Part shown: positions 8,856 to 16,626 of the stretch, one piece after another
Layout of the letters: each line of letters starts with the position of its first letter
Position numbering within the stretch: the first letter of the stretch is position 1
NCBI GenBank assembly: GCA_937929945.1
Contig: CALFUK010000048.1
Location: forward strand, 61,271-125,270
Direction: 5' to 3'
DNA: 64,000 nt
From: an uncultured Saprospiraceae bacterium
Lineage (GTDB): Bacteria > Bacteroidota > Bacteroidia > Chitinophagales > Saprospiraceae
Notes under the pieces: model-generated
Databases searched by the model: none
What the model was told of the DNA's origin: nothing
The model's input: the letters and a program-made list of their open reading frames with translations, nothing else
Translations under genes and position numbers: made by a program

Positions 8856-8892
8856 AAAAGCGGCTTAGGATAGGATCTAAGCCGCTTTTTTT
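8856..8892. terminator. Strong bidirectional rho-independent terminator
   Basis: A 13-bp perfect stem (8856-8868 with 8877-8889), an 8-base loop and a T run on the + strand; the flanking A/T tracts make it usable on both strands. It lies between the convergent MbnH-like gene and the sigma-factor gene. Confidence 0.85.
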
Positions 8893-9032
8893 ATGCCCCT
8901 ACTCAAGAAACTCTTGAGTATCTCCTCGGTAAGCACACCATACTCGCCTTAACTGCACACATACCTCCAAAGGAGCCAGCATGTACGACTTTCAGACCAC
9001 TCACCAATCTACAACAGACTACCCCAAAGCAC

Positions 9033-9188
9033 CTAGTTGATAAAGTGATTGACGTTTTTAAATGAAGAGCTTATGATGGTAGAGAGCGAATGGTGTAAAT
9101 GAGAAGTCAAAGAATGCCGAAAACCCTCGATGAACTTGATAATAGAATAGCCGATAAAATCCCACTTGGCCTTGAGAAAATCGGTCAT
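9033..9188 (-). CDS. Possible 51-aa small protein downstream of the sigma factor
   Basis: ATG at 9188 to TAG at 9033. It begins MTDFLKAKWDFIGYSIIKF and is rich in Ser, His and Phe. The start is 21 bases after the sigma-factor stop on the same strand, with an AAGGGGATAT stretch ahead of the ATG. No family is recognised and composition is not decisive; it may be an accidental frame. Confidence 0.25.
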   Translation of the reverse strand: MTDFLKAKWDFIGYSIIKFIEGFRHSLTSHLHHSLSTIISSSFKNVNHFIN

Positions 9189-9209
9189 GTATATATCCCC
9201 TTAGGATAA

Positions 9210-9827
9210 TTACGCGGGAAGATATTGAAACCTTTCTCTGTAGGTTTTCTGGAATCTTAGCTTAGCTCTTTTGATCTGCATCTTAATTGCACTTTCCGAT
9301 TTCTCTATGATCTGGCTGATTTCCTTGATTGACATTTCGTCTTGATACTTCATTAACAGGATCAGCTTATCATTGATGGCTATTTGTTCTAGTATGAGCT
9401 TGAGTCTTTTCACATTGAGCTCCGTCATAAAATAATCCTCCACGTCATCTGAGGCCCTGTCATATTCATTGGCTAAATCTTCCACCAATACGCTTTTATC
9501 CTTCTTAGACTTCCGCACATAGTCGATGCAATAGTTGTAAGTAATGGAGTATAACCACGTAGAAAACCGTGATTTTTTGTTGAATTTCCCAAGATTCAAT
9601 AAGATTTTGACAAAAATCTCTTGAGTCGCATCCTGAGCTTTCTCTTCGTCTTTCAGAATGGAGATACACTTACCGAATACCTTCTTAGAGTATCTGCCAT
9701 AGAGTATCTCGAAGTCTTTATGATTCCGTTCGCTGATGTAGCGATCTATGACTTCGTCATCGTCGGCATACCGAGGCGCACGAGAAGCCGTCTGCTGTAT
9801 AGATATATAAGAATTCAATGCACACAA
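9210..9827 (-). CDS. ECF-type RNA polymerase sigma factor
   Basis: 205 residues with a sigma-70 region 2 (about 35-105: LYGRYSKKVFGKC, DATQEIFVKILLNL and FSTWLYSITYNYCIDYVRK) and a region 4 helix-turn-helix (about 140-195: MKYQDEMSIKEISQIIEKSE and KMQIKRAKLRF). It directs transcription of an unknown regulon. No anti-sigma factor or FecR-like gene is adjacent, unlike many ECF loci of this phylum. The N-terminal 20 residues before the DDDEVIDRY segment may not belong to the core domain. Confidence 0.92.
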   Translation of the reverse strand: MCALNSYISIQQTASRAPRYADDDEVIDRYISERNHKDFEILYGRYSKKVFGKCISILKDEEKAQDATQEIFVKILLNLGKFNKKSRFSTWLYSITYNYCIDYVRKSKKDKSVLVEDLANEYDRASDDVEDYFMTELNVKRLKLILEQIAINDKLILLMKYQDEMSIKEISQIIEKSESAIKMQIKRAKLRFQKTYRERFQYLPA

Positions 9828-9902
9828 ATTTTACAAGTAAGACTCTCTCTGGTAAAGAAATAAGATAGATATGATACAGTAATGAACATAATCTCCAGAA
9901 AA

Positions 9903-10088
9903 TCAGAATAAAGGTGGGTAGTGATCGCCTCTCAGCACAGCTGCGTAGAATTTGTTCCAGCTGCGAAAATCCTTATTGTTAAATAAGTCGTCTATTAAAC
10001 GATCATAACAAAGATCATAATAATTTAATAGAAATTTTTCAACAAATGATCTACATGTAGGTATATTCTCCCTACAATATATTATCAC
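9903..10088 (-). CDS. Doubtful 61-aa ORF, possibly a decayed gene fragment
   Basis: Opens just upstream of the sigma-factor gene on the same strand and ends in RGDHYPPLF. It has four aromatic-rich clusters and three cysteines, but no recognised domain and no supporting spacing. Listed only because nothing else covers this stretch; it is more likely chance. Confidence 0.15.
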   Translation of the reverse strand: MIIYCRENIPTCRSFVEKFLLNYYDLCYDRLIDDLFNNKDFRSWNKFYAAVLRGDHYPPLF

Positions 10089-10201
10089 ATGACATGGGAT
10101 GATCAGGAGTCACCCGCTTTAAAGGATTAATCAGATGAGAAAATCATCTATGATAGGAAGAAAAGTAAAGATGTTATGGTAAGGTTGTTGTTCAGAAATG
10201 A

Positions 10202-10309
10202 CTACCCAAATGTCTGGGTTAAGATAAAAAAAGCACCCATTCCGAAGATTGCGAATAACATACCTGTGTTGATGACTTTTTCAATTGGAATCTGTAAAAT
10301 ATAGCTCAT
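10202..10309 (-). CDS. Possible 35-aa single-pass membrane microprotein
   Basis: ATG at 10309, stop at 10202. An amphipathic start (MSYILQIPIEKVINTG) is followed by a hydrophobic helix (MLFAIFGMGAFFILTQTFG) that would span the membrane. The coherent amphipathic-then-hydrophobic layout in an otherwise empty region suggests a real small protein. No Shine-Dalgarno is visible, which is normal for the phylum. No family recognised. Confidence 0.35.
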   Translation of the reverse strand: MSYILQIPIEKVINTGMLFAIFGMGAFFILTQTFG

Positions 10310-10492
10310 TGGATTGAATTTTGACTTGTTTAAAAAACTAATTGGGCAGCAGGTACATCATTAAGACGCAGAATTATCTCGTAGGTCACATATCGTCTAC
10401 ATATTTTTTCATTTCGTCTACAAGCTATAGAATTATAGACTTATTTTGAGACTAATAAACGATTCCAAAGCTTGCATTAGACTCCTCTCAAT

Positions 10493-10960
10493 ATGATGAA
10501 TGAACCAGCTGAAACACTATTTGAAGAAACCCAACATTTTGGGAAGTGGCTATTTATACTTCTGGGTGCCGTCTATCTCATCATCATCATACCGCCCCTG
10601 CTCGATGCTAAGTACTGGGTGGTGGGGATTATGGCGGCTTTATTCCTGCTTGTAGCTGCCCCACTATGGTTCTACACATTAAAAACGCGCATCACTCCAT
10701 CTCACCTACTCGTGTCCATATGGCCCGTGAAGCAGCGGATCAACATAGAGGACATAGCAGAATGGAAAATCAGAACCTATAAGCCTATACAAGAATATGG
10801 AGGATGGGGCATCCGATTTGGAATTTCACAGAGCGGAACAGCTTACAATACACGCGGCAATGTAGGCCTGCAGCTAAAGCTTAAAAGTGGCAAGAAAATT
10901 CTCATTGGTACTCAAAGAGCATCAGACCTGGAGGCTATCATGACAGCTATTACAAAATAG
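10493..10960 (+). CDS. Membrane protein with bacterial PH-like domain
   Basis: 155 residues. Two membrane segments at about 18-38 and 42-62 form a hairpin, followed by a cytosolic beta-rich domain. The segment LKTRITPSHLLVSIWP, the IEDIAEW stretch and the C-terminal KKILIGTQRASDLEAIM resemble bacterial PH (YcxB/YdbT-like) domains. The role is unknown; such proteins are thought to act at the inner membrane. The start could be the first or second of two adjacent ATG codons. Confidence 0.65.
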   Translation: MMNEPAETLFEETQHFGKWLFILLGAVYLIIIIPPLLDAKYWVVGIMAALFLLVAAPLWFYTLKTRITPSHLLVSIWPVKQRINIEDIAEWKIRTYKPIQEYGGWGIRFGISQSGTAYNTRGNVGLQLKLKSGKKILIGTQRASDLEAIMTAITK

Positions 10961-10990
10961 AAGCAGCTCTAAATACATCATACTTACCGC

Positions 10991-11566
10991 CTATGGCTGA
11001 TCTACATCTGACTGCTGAACGTCCATGCCCACCATCTGCATATCATCCACTGAAAGAACCTTAAACTCTGGCATCGCGACATCCTCCTTGCGGCCCAAAT
11101 CTGTAATCATCCGCTTGACGACCTTTGGATCCGCTACTGACTCTAAGACCAGTATAAAGCGTAGCTTCTCTGAGCTGAGGTGAAGATCATACATGGTGGA
11201 CCAGTACCACCAGTCATAATGCAGGCTAGGAAATCGTCGCACTAGACCATACAGTATACGATAGGACCATTTTCTGCCATGATACCTGTGGATGATATCA
11301 ATCAGATCAAGGGTATCCAAGATCTTCTCCTTCATTTCTTCAGCGAATCGGCCTAGATCATTGATGACACCATCTTGTTGATACTGAAAGAAATTTTTGA
11401 CTTCGATGAGGATAAGGTGATCCTCTGGTGTGATACAGGCAAAATCAACTCCACTGATCGATCGCCCACTGACTATTTTATAATATCGATGCTCATCGTA
11501 GCGCATGACTTTCCAGTTCTCACTAAAAGAGAAAGTGAGTTCGCTCTCATGGAAAATATGTTTCAT
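10991..11566 (-). CDS. Hypothetical protein with PD-(D/E)XK nuclease-like signature
   Basis: 191 residues, no signal peptide. Residues about 38-58 read GVDFACITPEDHLILIEVKNF: an aspartate, then an E-V-K motif on a following beta strand, which is the pattern of the PD-(D/E)XK nuclease fold (D, then ExK). The rest is a helical and aromatic region (HYDWWYWSTMYDLHL) with no recognised motif. Nuclease activity is inference; the protein could also be an inactive member of the fold. It stands alone between two convergent or divergent neighbours with no restriction-modification genes nearby. Confidence 0.5.
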   Translation of the reverse strand: MKHIFHESELTFSFSENWKVMRYDEHRYYKIVSGRSISGVDFACITPEDHLILIEVKNFFQYQQDGVINDLGRFAEEMKEKILDTLDLIDIIHRYHGRKWSYRILYGLVRRFPSLHYDWWYWSTMYDLHLSSEKLRFILVLESVADPKVVKRMITDLGRKEDVAMPEFKVLSVDDMQMVGMDVQQSDVDQP

Positions 11567-11632
11567 CAGATACTCGACAAGCTGGTGATATGCTTACATA
11601 AAGGGAAAAGGAAGTTGTAAAGTTCTATCCGA

Positions 11633-13669
11633 TCAGTAATGTCCAAAGAATCGTCTCAAAAACCACTCTATGACGATAAAGAAAAAGAGTAATCCAAAAA
11701 TCCATTTGAAGTGGATGACTGGCTTGGTGCTGGTCGTCGCGTAGACCGTGGGCTTGATCTCATTTTCGTCAGCTGCCAGGACCTCCTGAAGGGATGACAC
11801 ATCAGCCGCATCATAAAATGCTCCACCGTATTTATCGCTAAGATTCTTTAGCAAACCGTGATCTGCTGTGGTATTGAATAACTCCAACTGGATGGACTGC
11901 ACGGTGAACTTACCTGACTGGGAGAGGCTCTTCCCATCTACGGTCGTGCTGGCTGTATAGCGGTAACTCCCTTCGGGAAATCTGCCAGCATCGAGATAAT
12001 AAGCCGCATTGCTTTTAGAAAAGCTGTAGTCAAAGCTCTTACCCTCAGCATCCTTGATCACCATGGTGGCTTCGGGATCATTAATTAGTTGATACGAGTT
12101 ATTGTATAGCTCGGCATCAAATAGGATGTTTTCATTTTCCTTAAATAGGTTTTTAGAGACACTGGCTCTGAAGCGGCGCTTATCCTCTTTCACACTGGTA
12201 TATACGAATGTCTTATCGACGATATCATTGACGACGTCAAAATTTTGATGTTGTAGATAATCATACAGTTTCCACTTCCAGATGCCTTCTGCCGCAATGA
12301 CCCCTGTCTTTATGCCATTATCATCGCTGAATGCCACAAGCGGATAATCAGTATCAATCTTTCTGACCTGCTGGTAGAACAGCACCTCAGTCTTCGGCCC
12401 AGGCTTATAATCACCAAATGGGGCCAACATAGGAGCAAAGCGTTCTATTTTATTTTTACTGTTGTCTTCTATATTAAATAAGCCGAAGGATGGATTGAGT
12501 ATCGCTTGCACCTCGTTTTGATTAGCATTATTCCCGACGATATCCAGCGTCTTCTGGTAATTATTGAATTGGCTAAGATTCGTCTGAGCACCGACCACAT
12601 ATAGCCGAGGTACTTTTCTCCGATCTATGGTAGGTATGATACTGCTGAGGTTATGCTTACGACTGGGCAAATTATGAAACAGGTAGAAGTCGTAGTTATT
12701 TACCTCATCATTCGTGTCCGCATATTTCACCTCTACTTCGTAATTTTTGTTATCACTCAGCAGCTGCTTTATTGCGGCTATATCTGGATGGGGCGCATTA
12801 GCCAGTAGTAATATCTTCAGTCTCGAGTCGATGACTTCTACGTATATATCTTGTGTATTATTGACGGTGGACATCTCCTCATTGATGCCTGTCACAGAGA
12901 CTCTGTAGCGAGTCACTCCAGGTTCATTCGCCTCCAGTGTGAGCGTCTTCGTAGTGAAAAATTGGTTTTTATCGATCCTGATCGATTCTCTGGATACTTC
13001 GGTGAATTTACCTCCGATCTCTTTTCTGACGGTCAACCTCGTGGAGTTACCAGCAGCATTAAATGCCTGCACATCTACCTGTAGATTGAACTTGTCACCG
13101 AGGTAGGCGATCTTGTTATACAGTACATTCTTAATGAATAGATCCTTTCTAATGGTCGTATCACCAAGACCGATCGTGTAGAATGGAGCTTTAAAAGCTG
13201 TATTGAGGTACATGGGATTTTTACCCTCGTTATAGAGACCATCAGTGGCTAAGATGACTGCACCCAGATTTTGATCATTGAAGACATCGTAGGTATACTG
13301 GAGTGCGGAGGATATATCAGTCGTCTTATAGTCAGTCGCTGAGGTATCCGCCATAGACTGTATCTCATCGCCAAACTGGAAGGTACTCACGTCATACTTC
13401 TCGCTGAGGCTGGACTGCAGCGCATTCATGGCGGATGTATAGTCTGCTCCGCTGGCTGTCACATCCTCTGTTACGGATTGAGACTTATCCTGCAGGATGA
13501 CGATCTGCGGCTTTTTTACCTGCTCCTTCACCTGCTTCAGCAATGGTGTCAACAGTAGCATAGCCAGGCCAGTCACTCCCAGAAACCTCAATAAGGCTAA
13601 TAGGTATGGTAGTCCAGCAAATCGATCTCCAAAACGCTTGTCTCTAAAATATAGAAACAGGGAGTACAC
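11633..13669 (-). CDS. VWA-type membrane protein, N-terminus uncertain
   Basis: 678 residues from a GTG start. N-terminal membrane helices (FAGLPYLLALLRFLGVTGLAMLLL), a periplasmic von Willebrand A-like domain (IVILQDKSQSVTEDV, a DxSxS-type metal site, and VILATDGLYNEG) and a C-terminal anchor (FKWIFGLLFFFIVIEWFLRRFFGH) match a Bacteroidota family often placed with BatA/BatB-like proteins. In frame upstream of the GTG, 22 further codons to about 13735 read NLSFSYPLWYIGLC..., which looks like the family's usual first membrane helix, but no ATG, GTG or TTG lies there. Either translation starts at a rare codon (ATC or ATA near 13730-13735) or the N-terminus is truncated. Function unknown. Confidence 0.75.
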   Translation of the reverse strand: MYSLFLYFRDKRFGDRFAGLPYLLALLRFLGVTGLAMLLLTPLLKQVKEQVKKPQIVILQDKSQSVTEDVTASGADYTSAMNALQSSLSEKYDVSTFQFGDEIQSMADTSATDYKTTDISSALQYTYDVFNDQNLGAVILATDGLYNEGKNPMYLNTAFKAPFYTIGLGDTTIRKDLFIKNVLYNKIAYLGDKFNLQVDVQAFNAAGNSTRLTVRKEIGGKFTEVSRESIRIDKNQFFTTKTLTLEANEPGVTRYRVSVTGINEEMSTVNNTQDIYVEVIDSRLKILLLANAPHPDIAAIKQLLSDNKNYEVEVKYADTNDEVNNYDFYLFHNLPSRKHNLSSIIPTIDRRKVPRLYVVGAQTNLSQFNNYQKTLDIVGNNANQNEVQAILNPSFGLFNIEDNSKNKIERFAPMLAPFGDYKPGPKTEVLFYQQVRKIDTDYPLVAFSDDNGIKTGVIAAEGIWKWKLYDYLQHQNFDVVNDIVDKTFVYTSVKEDKRRFRASVSKNLFKENENILFDAELYNNSYQLINDPEATMVIKDAEGKSFDYSFSKSNAAYYLDAGRFPEGSYRYTASTTVDGKSLSQSGKFTVQSIQLELFNTTADHGLLKNLSDKYGGAFYDAADVSSLQEVLAADENEIKPTVYATTSTKPVIHFKWIFGLLFFFIVIEWFLRRFFGHY

Positions 13670-13859
13670 GAGACCCAGCAGGACACAGAGACCAATGTAC
13701 CAAAGAGGATATGAAAAACTTAGATTTTCTATGATTCGCTGTATTTATAGATTAGCTCGCAAATATGAACATTATATATTGCAATTTTATTAACGAAGGG
13801 AACTGCAATTATTGTTGTTCTGTTCTCGTTTTTGAATCACGATACTTAAGAATAAATCT

Positions 13860-15137
13860 ATGATGAAGTTTTTCTATACGTTTTGCCTGTCGATCATAAT
13901 CGTGACCACGAGCATGGCCTCCTACATCCTGATCCCGATGGATGACTCCAATCAGAAAGATCACCTCAAGGCATACGGCATAGCCTACTGGATCTTAGAA
14001 AATGATGACGAAGCCTACTGGCTGCTCAATTATGAGGGAGGTGCTTTCGCTTTCTCCCACAATACGATCTATGAGAAGGAGTGTAAGACCAGAGGCGTAA
14101 GCTATAGGGTCATCTCCAATGCAGAATTCGCTGCCATCAGACAAGATATAGCTGATCCCGAAAAAAATCAAGAAGTCATCAAACTGGAGACAGCGCCCAA
14201 GATAGCCGTATACTCTCCTGACTTCAATGCACGTGGAGAGCGTATCCAGCCATGGGATGATGCCGTAACCTTGGTATTAGCCTATGCAGAAATACCCTAT
14301 GACCAGATCTATGACAGAGAGGTCATGGAAGATAAACTGGCCGAGTATGACTGGCTGCATCTGCATCATGAAGATTTTAGCGGGCAGTATGGAAAGTTTT
14401 ACGGTGGCTATCACAATCAGCCGTGGTATAAGCTCAATGTGAAGAAAATGGAGCAATTATCAAAGAGCCTTGGCTTCTCTAAAGTATCACAGATGAAGCT
14501 CGCGGTAGTGAAAAAATTTAAAGAATATGTAGGCGCAGGTGGATTTATGTTTGCCATGTGCTCTGCTACTGACACTTATGATCTAGCCCTTGCAGCGGAG
14601 GGGACTGATATCTGTCACCAAGTCTTTGACGGTGACCCTATGTCTCCATCAGCCCAAAGCAAATTAGACTTTTCTAAGACCTTCGCATTCCAAGACTTCC
14701 AAATCATCAAAAACCATCTCGAATACGAGACTTCCAGCATTGATCACAGAAAAAGAAAGATCAATCCAAAAGCTGACTACTTCACCCTATTCGAATTTTC
14801 AGCTAAATGGGATCCGATACCGACCATGCTCACTCAGAATCATACGACCACAGTCAAAGGATTCATGGGACAGACGACGGCCTTTGACAAAACCTACATC
14901 AAGCCAGATGTGCTGATCATGGGCGAAAATAAATCCATCGGAGAGGCGAGATACATCCACGGCACCTATGGACAAGGGACTTGGTCATTCTACGGTGGGC
15001 ATGACCCCGAAGATTATAAGCACTATGTGAATGATCCAGAGACTGATCTGAGCCTACATCCAAAATCCCCAGGATACAGACTCATTCTGAATAACGTCCT
15101 ATTCCCCGCAGCTAAAAAGAAAAAGAGAAAGACCTAA
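13860..15137 (+). CDS. Secreted 'asparagine synthetase B'-like protein of unknown function
   Basis: 425 residues with a signal peptide (FYTFCLSIIIVTTSMASY). The mature start YILIPMDDSNQKDHLKAYG and the segment AYWLLNYEGGAFAF define a Bacteroidota family that databases often label asparagine synthetase B. I see neither the N-terminal catalytic cysteine nor the PP-loop of real AsnB, so that label is probably wrong. The middle part (KIAVYSPDF, LHLHHEDFSGQYG) suggests a ThuA or glutamine-amidotransferase-like fold. The stop overlaps the next ATG by one base, so it is co-transcribed with the DUF3291 gene. Confidence 0.7.
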   Translation: MMKFFYTFCLSIIIVTTSMASYILIPMDDSNQKDHLKAYGIAYWILENDDEAYWLLNYEGGAFAFSHNTIYEKECKTRGVSYRVISNAEFAAIRQDIADPEKNQEVIKLETAPKIAVYSPDFNARGERIQPWDDAVTLVLAYAEIPYDQIYDREVMEDKLAEYDWLHLHHEDFSGQYGKFYGGYHNQPWYKLNVKKMEQLSKSLGFSKVSQMKLAVVKKFKEYVGAGGFMFAMCSATDTYDLALAAEGTDICHQVFDGDPMSPSAQSKLDFSKTFAFQDFQIIKNHLEYETSSIDHRKRKINPKADYFTLFEFSAKWDPIPTMLTQNHTTTVKGFMGQTTAFDKTYIKPDVLIMGENKSIGEARYIHGTYGQGTWSFYGGHDPEDYKHYVNDPETDLSLHPKSPGYRLILNNVLFPAAKKKKRKT

Positions 15138-15592
15138 TGGCACAATCTCAGCTGGCAGAAATCAATGTCGCAAAGATGCGGGGTGTGAACATTGACGACC
15201 CCATCATGAAAGAATTTGTGGACAATCTGGATAAGGTGAACGCCCTGGCAGAAAGTAGTCCTGGCTTCATCTGGAGACTGAAAGATGATGCAGGAGATGC
15301 GACCAGCTATAACCCCTATGACGATGAGCAAATCATCATCAATATCTCTGTCTGGAAAAACATAGAATCACTCAAACACTTCGTATACAAGACCTTTCAT
15401 ACTGACTTTGTGAAGAGAAGAAAAGAGTGGTTTACCTTGTATGGTCGTGTCCATACTGCGATGTGGTGGGTCAATCAGGGTGAGTATCCGACGATAGATG
15501 AGTCAGTGAGTCGATTAGATCACTTACAAAAGAATGGAGCATCCAGCTATGTCTTCGACTTTAAGCACCCTATAAAAGCGCCACAGGTGTGA
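15137..15592 (+). CDS. DUF3291 domain protein
   Basis: 151 residues, soluble and without a signal. It has the DUF3291 layout: QLAEINVAKMRG at the start, SPGFIWRLKDDAGDAT, IINISVWKNIESLKHFVY and MWWVNQGEYPTIDE. This is a ferredoxin-like (dimeric alpha-beta barrel) fold related to antibiotic-biosynthesis monooxygenases. Substrate unknown. Translation is coupled to the preceding gene (TAATG). Confidence 0.88.
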   Translation: MAQSQLAEINVAKMRGVNIDDPIMKEFVDNLDKVNALAESSPGFIWRLKDDAGDATSYNPYDDEQIIINISVWKNIESLKHFVYKTFHTDFVKRRKEWFTLYGRVHTAMWWVNQGEYPTIDESVSRLDHLQKNGASSYVFDFKHPIKAPQV

Positions 15593-15605
15593 AGCTAATG
15601 ATGCG

Positions 15606-15878
15606 TCAAATCCAATCTAAGTCAAAGCCACTGATGTAAATATAAAATACACCGACCAGAATCGGCGCTATGATCATTGACACTACATATTTATAATATA
15701 TACGTGGGACTTTAGAAGGCTCAATCAGCTCAAAAATGAATGAGAGCAATAATATAGATGTCGTTATAACTGGGATAATGAGTAAGAGTAAGGAGGCCAC
15801 ATAGTCGTTAACCGTCCAGACTAACACATAGATGATCAGCTGCGCCACAAAAAACTCCAAGACTGACAAGAACTTCAT
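15606..15878 (-). CDS. Small membrane protein, 90 aa
   Basis: Three hydrophobic segments (about 6-24, 27-50 and 64-84) joined by the short polar stretch ELIEPSKVPRIYYKY. No named family recognised. It is convergent with the DUF3291 gene and divergent from the gene at 15950. Confidence 0.6.
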   Translation of the reverse strand: MKFLSVLEFFVAQLIIYVLVWTVNDYVASLLLLIIPVITTSILLLSFIFELIEPSKVPRIYYKYVVSMIIAPILVGVFYIYISGFDLDWI

Positions 15879-15949
15879 GTAGTATCTAAATTATTGTTAA
15901 TATTCATTCTGGTAAAACTAAAAGATTCTTAATCAATGTTACTGCCCAC

Positions 15950-16459
15950 ATGATCATCAAGCTAATTAAAGTATCACTCATCATATGTTTTGCTCACTCA
16001 TTGATAGGCCAGAGCAAACAAGCTAAGCTCCAAGCAAAGCAAGACTCTATCTATGACTCTAATATCAAGAAGGCCTATCTGAATGGAGTGTACATACCCT
16101 CTGATCTCGCAGATAGCTTCAAAGAGCTGATCAGGCTCTCGCCAGCTAGCTCCCTGGAGCGAATGGCTGCAGCCCCAGAGCGCTTAGCAGCGAAGAAACT
16201 TCATCTGGGACTCGGCAAATGGATGGCGCATAACTGGTCCTTCTACGAGGGATCACGGTTCTCAGCCTACCTCAAATCGCTAGGTGTGAGTTATCCAGAC
16301 GACATGATCGAGTACACCATCATCTCACTGCACCGGCATCTGAACCAGGTAGACCTTGAGATAGAAAAGAGAGCAAAAAGCTATGCTGATAAACGCAAAA
16401 AAGAACTAAACGAAAGACTAAATTCAGCAGAGACTATCAGTCGCCGAAAAAGAAACTAA
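15950..16459 (+). CDS. Exported DUF6794-like protein
   Basis: 169 residues with a signal peptide ending at LIGQ. The core YIPSDLADSFKEL, HLGLGKWMAHNWSFYEGSRFSAYL, GVSYPDDMIEYTIISLHRHL is the DUF6794 pattern (IPxDLxDxxxEL, LGxWxRNNW, HPDDMS, YHRHLNG). The C-terminal tail is strongly basic and helical (ADKRKKELNERL). Function unknown. Confidence 0.68.
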   Translation: MIIKLIKVSLIICFAHSLIGQSKQAKLQAKQDSIYDSNIKKAYLNGVYIPSDLADSFKELIRLSPASSLERMAAAPERLAAKKLHLGLGKWMAHNWSFYEGSRFSAYLKSLGVSYPDDMIEYTIISLHRHLNQVDLEIEKRAKSYADKRKKELNERLNSAETISRRKRN

Positions 16460-16507
16460 GGCAATTTTATTCAGACTAACCGCACTAATCTTAAGAGTTT
16501 CTGGCAG

Positions 16508-16515
16508 TACTTTTG
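16508..16515 (+). promoter_or_regulatory. Possible -7 box upstream of topA
   Basis: TACTTTTG matches TAnnTTTG, 112 bases before the topA ATG; no good -33 TTG lies at the right distance. A weaker alternative, CATTTTTG at 16582-16589 with TTG at 16563, is nearer the gene. Confidence 0.3.
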
Positions 16516-16626
16516 TTTATATTATGATAGCGCCCGACCAAAAGATTTTGTAAGATTGAATTTTGGTATTGGTTTTTTTTTCATTTTTGCAGTCATTTTC
16601 ACACACCTCGCGATCAAATAAATCGA

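Larger units (their letters stand above)
8397..9209. other. Gene-poor region with direct repeats, two hairpins and one small ORF
   Basis: AT-rich and without convincing long ORFs. It holds a 17-base direct repeat (8665-8681 and 8831-8847), a GCTGTGT/ACACAGC hairpin (8699-8723), a strong bidirectional terminator (8856-8892) and a possible 51-aa ORF at its right end. The reading frame running past the end of the peroxidase gene to 8631 is an out-of-frame extension and not a gene. Confidence 0.5.
9828..10492. other. Mostly non-coding region upstream of the sigma factor
   Basis: AT-rich. It includes a doubtful 61-aa minus-strand frame (9903-10088) and a more interesting 35-aa membrane microprotein frame (10202-10309). 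I see no RNA gene or clear promoter match here. Confidence 0.4.

Noticed and set aside
11633..13669. BatA/BatB aerotolerance label for the VWA membrane protein
   Set aside because: The fold and layout fit loosely, but no other Bat operon genes (MoxR, TPR) are adjacent, so I did not assign it.
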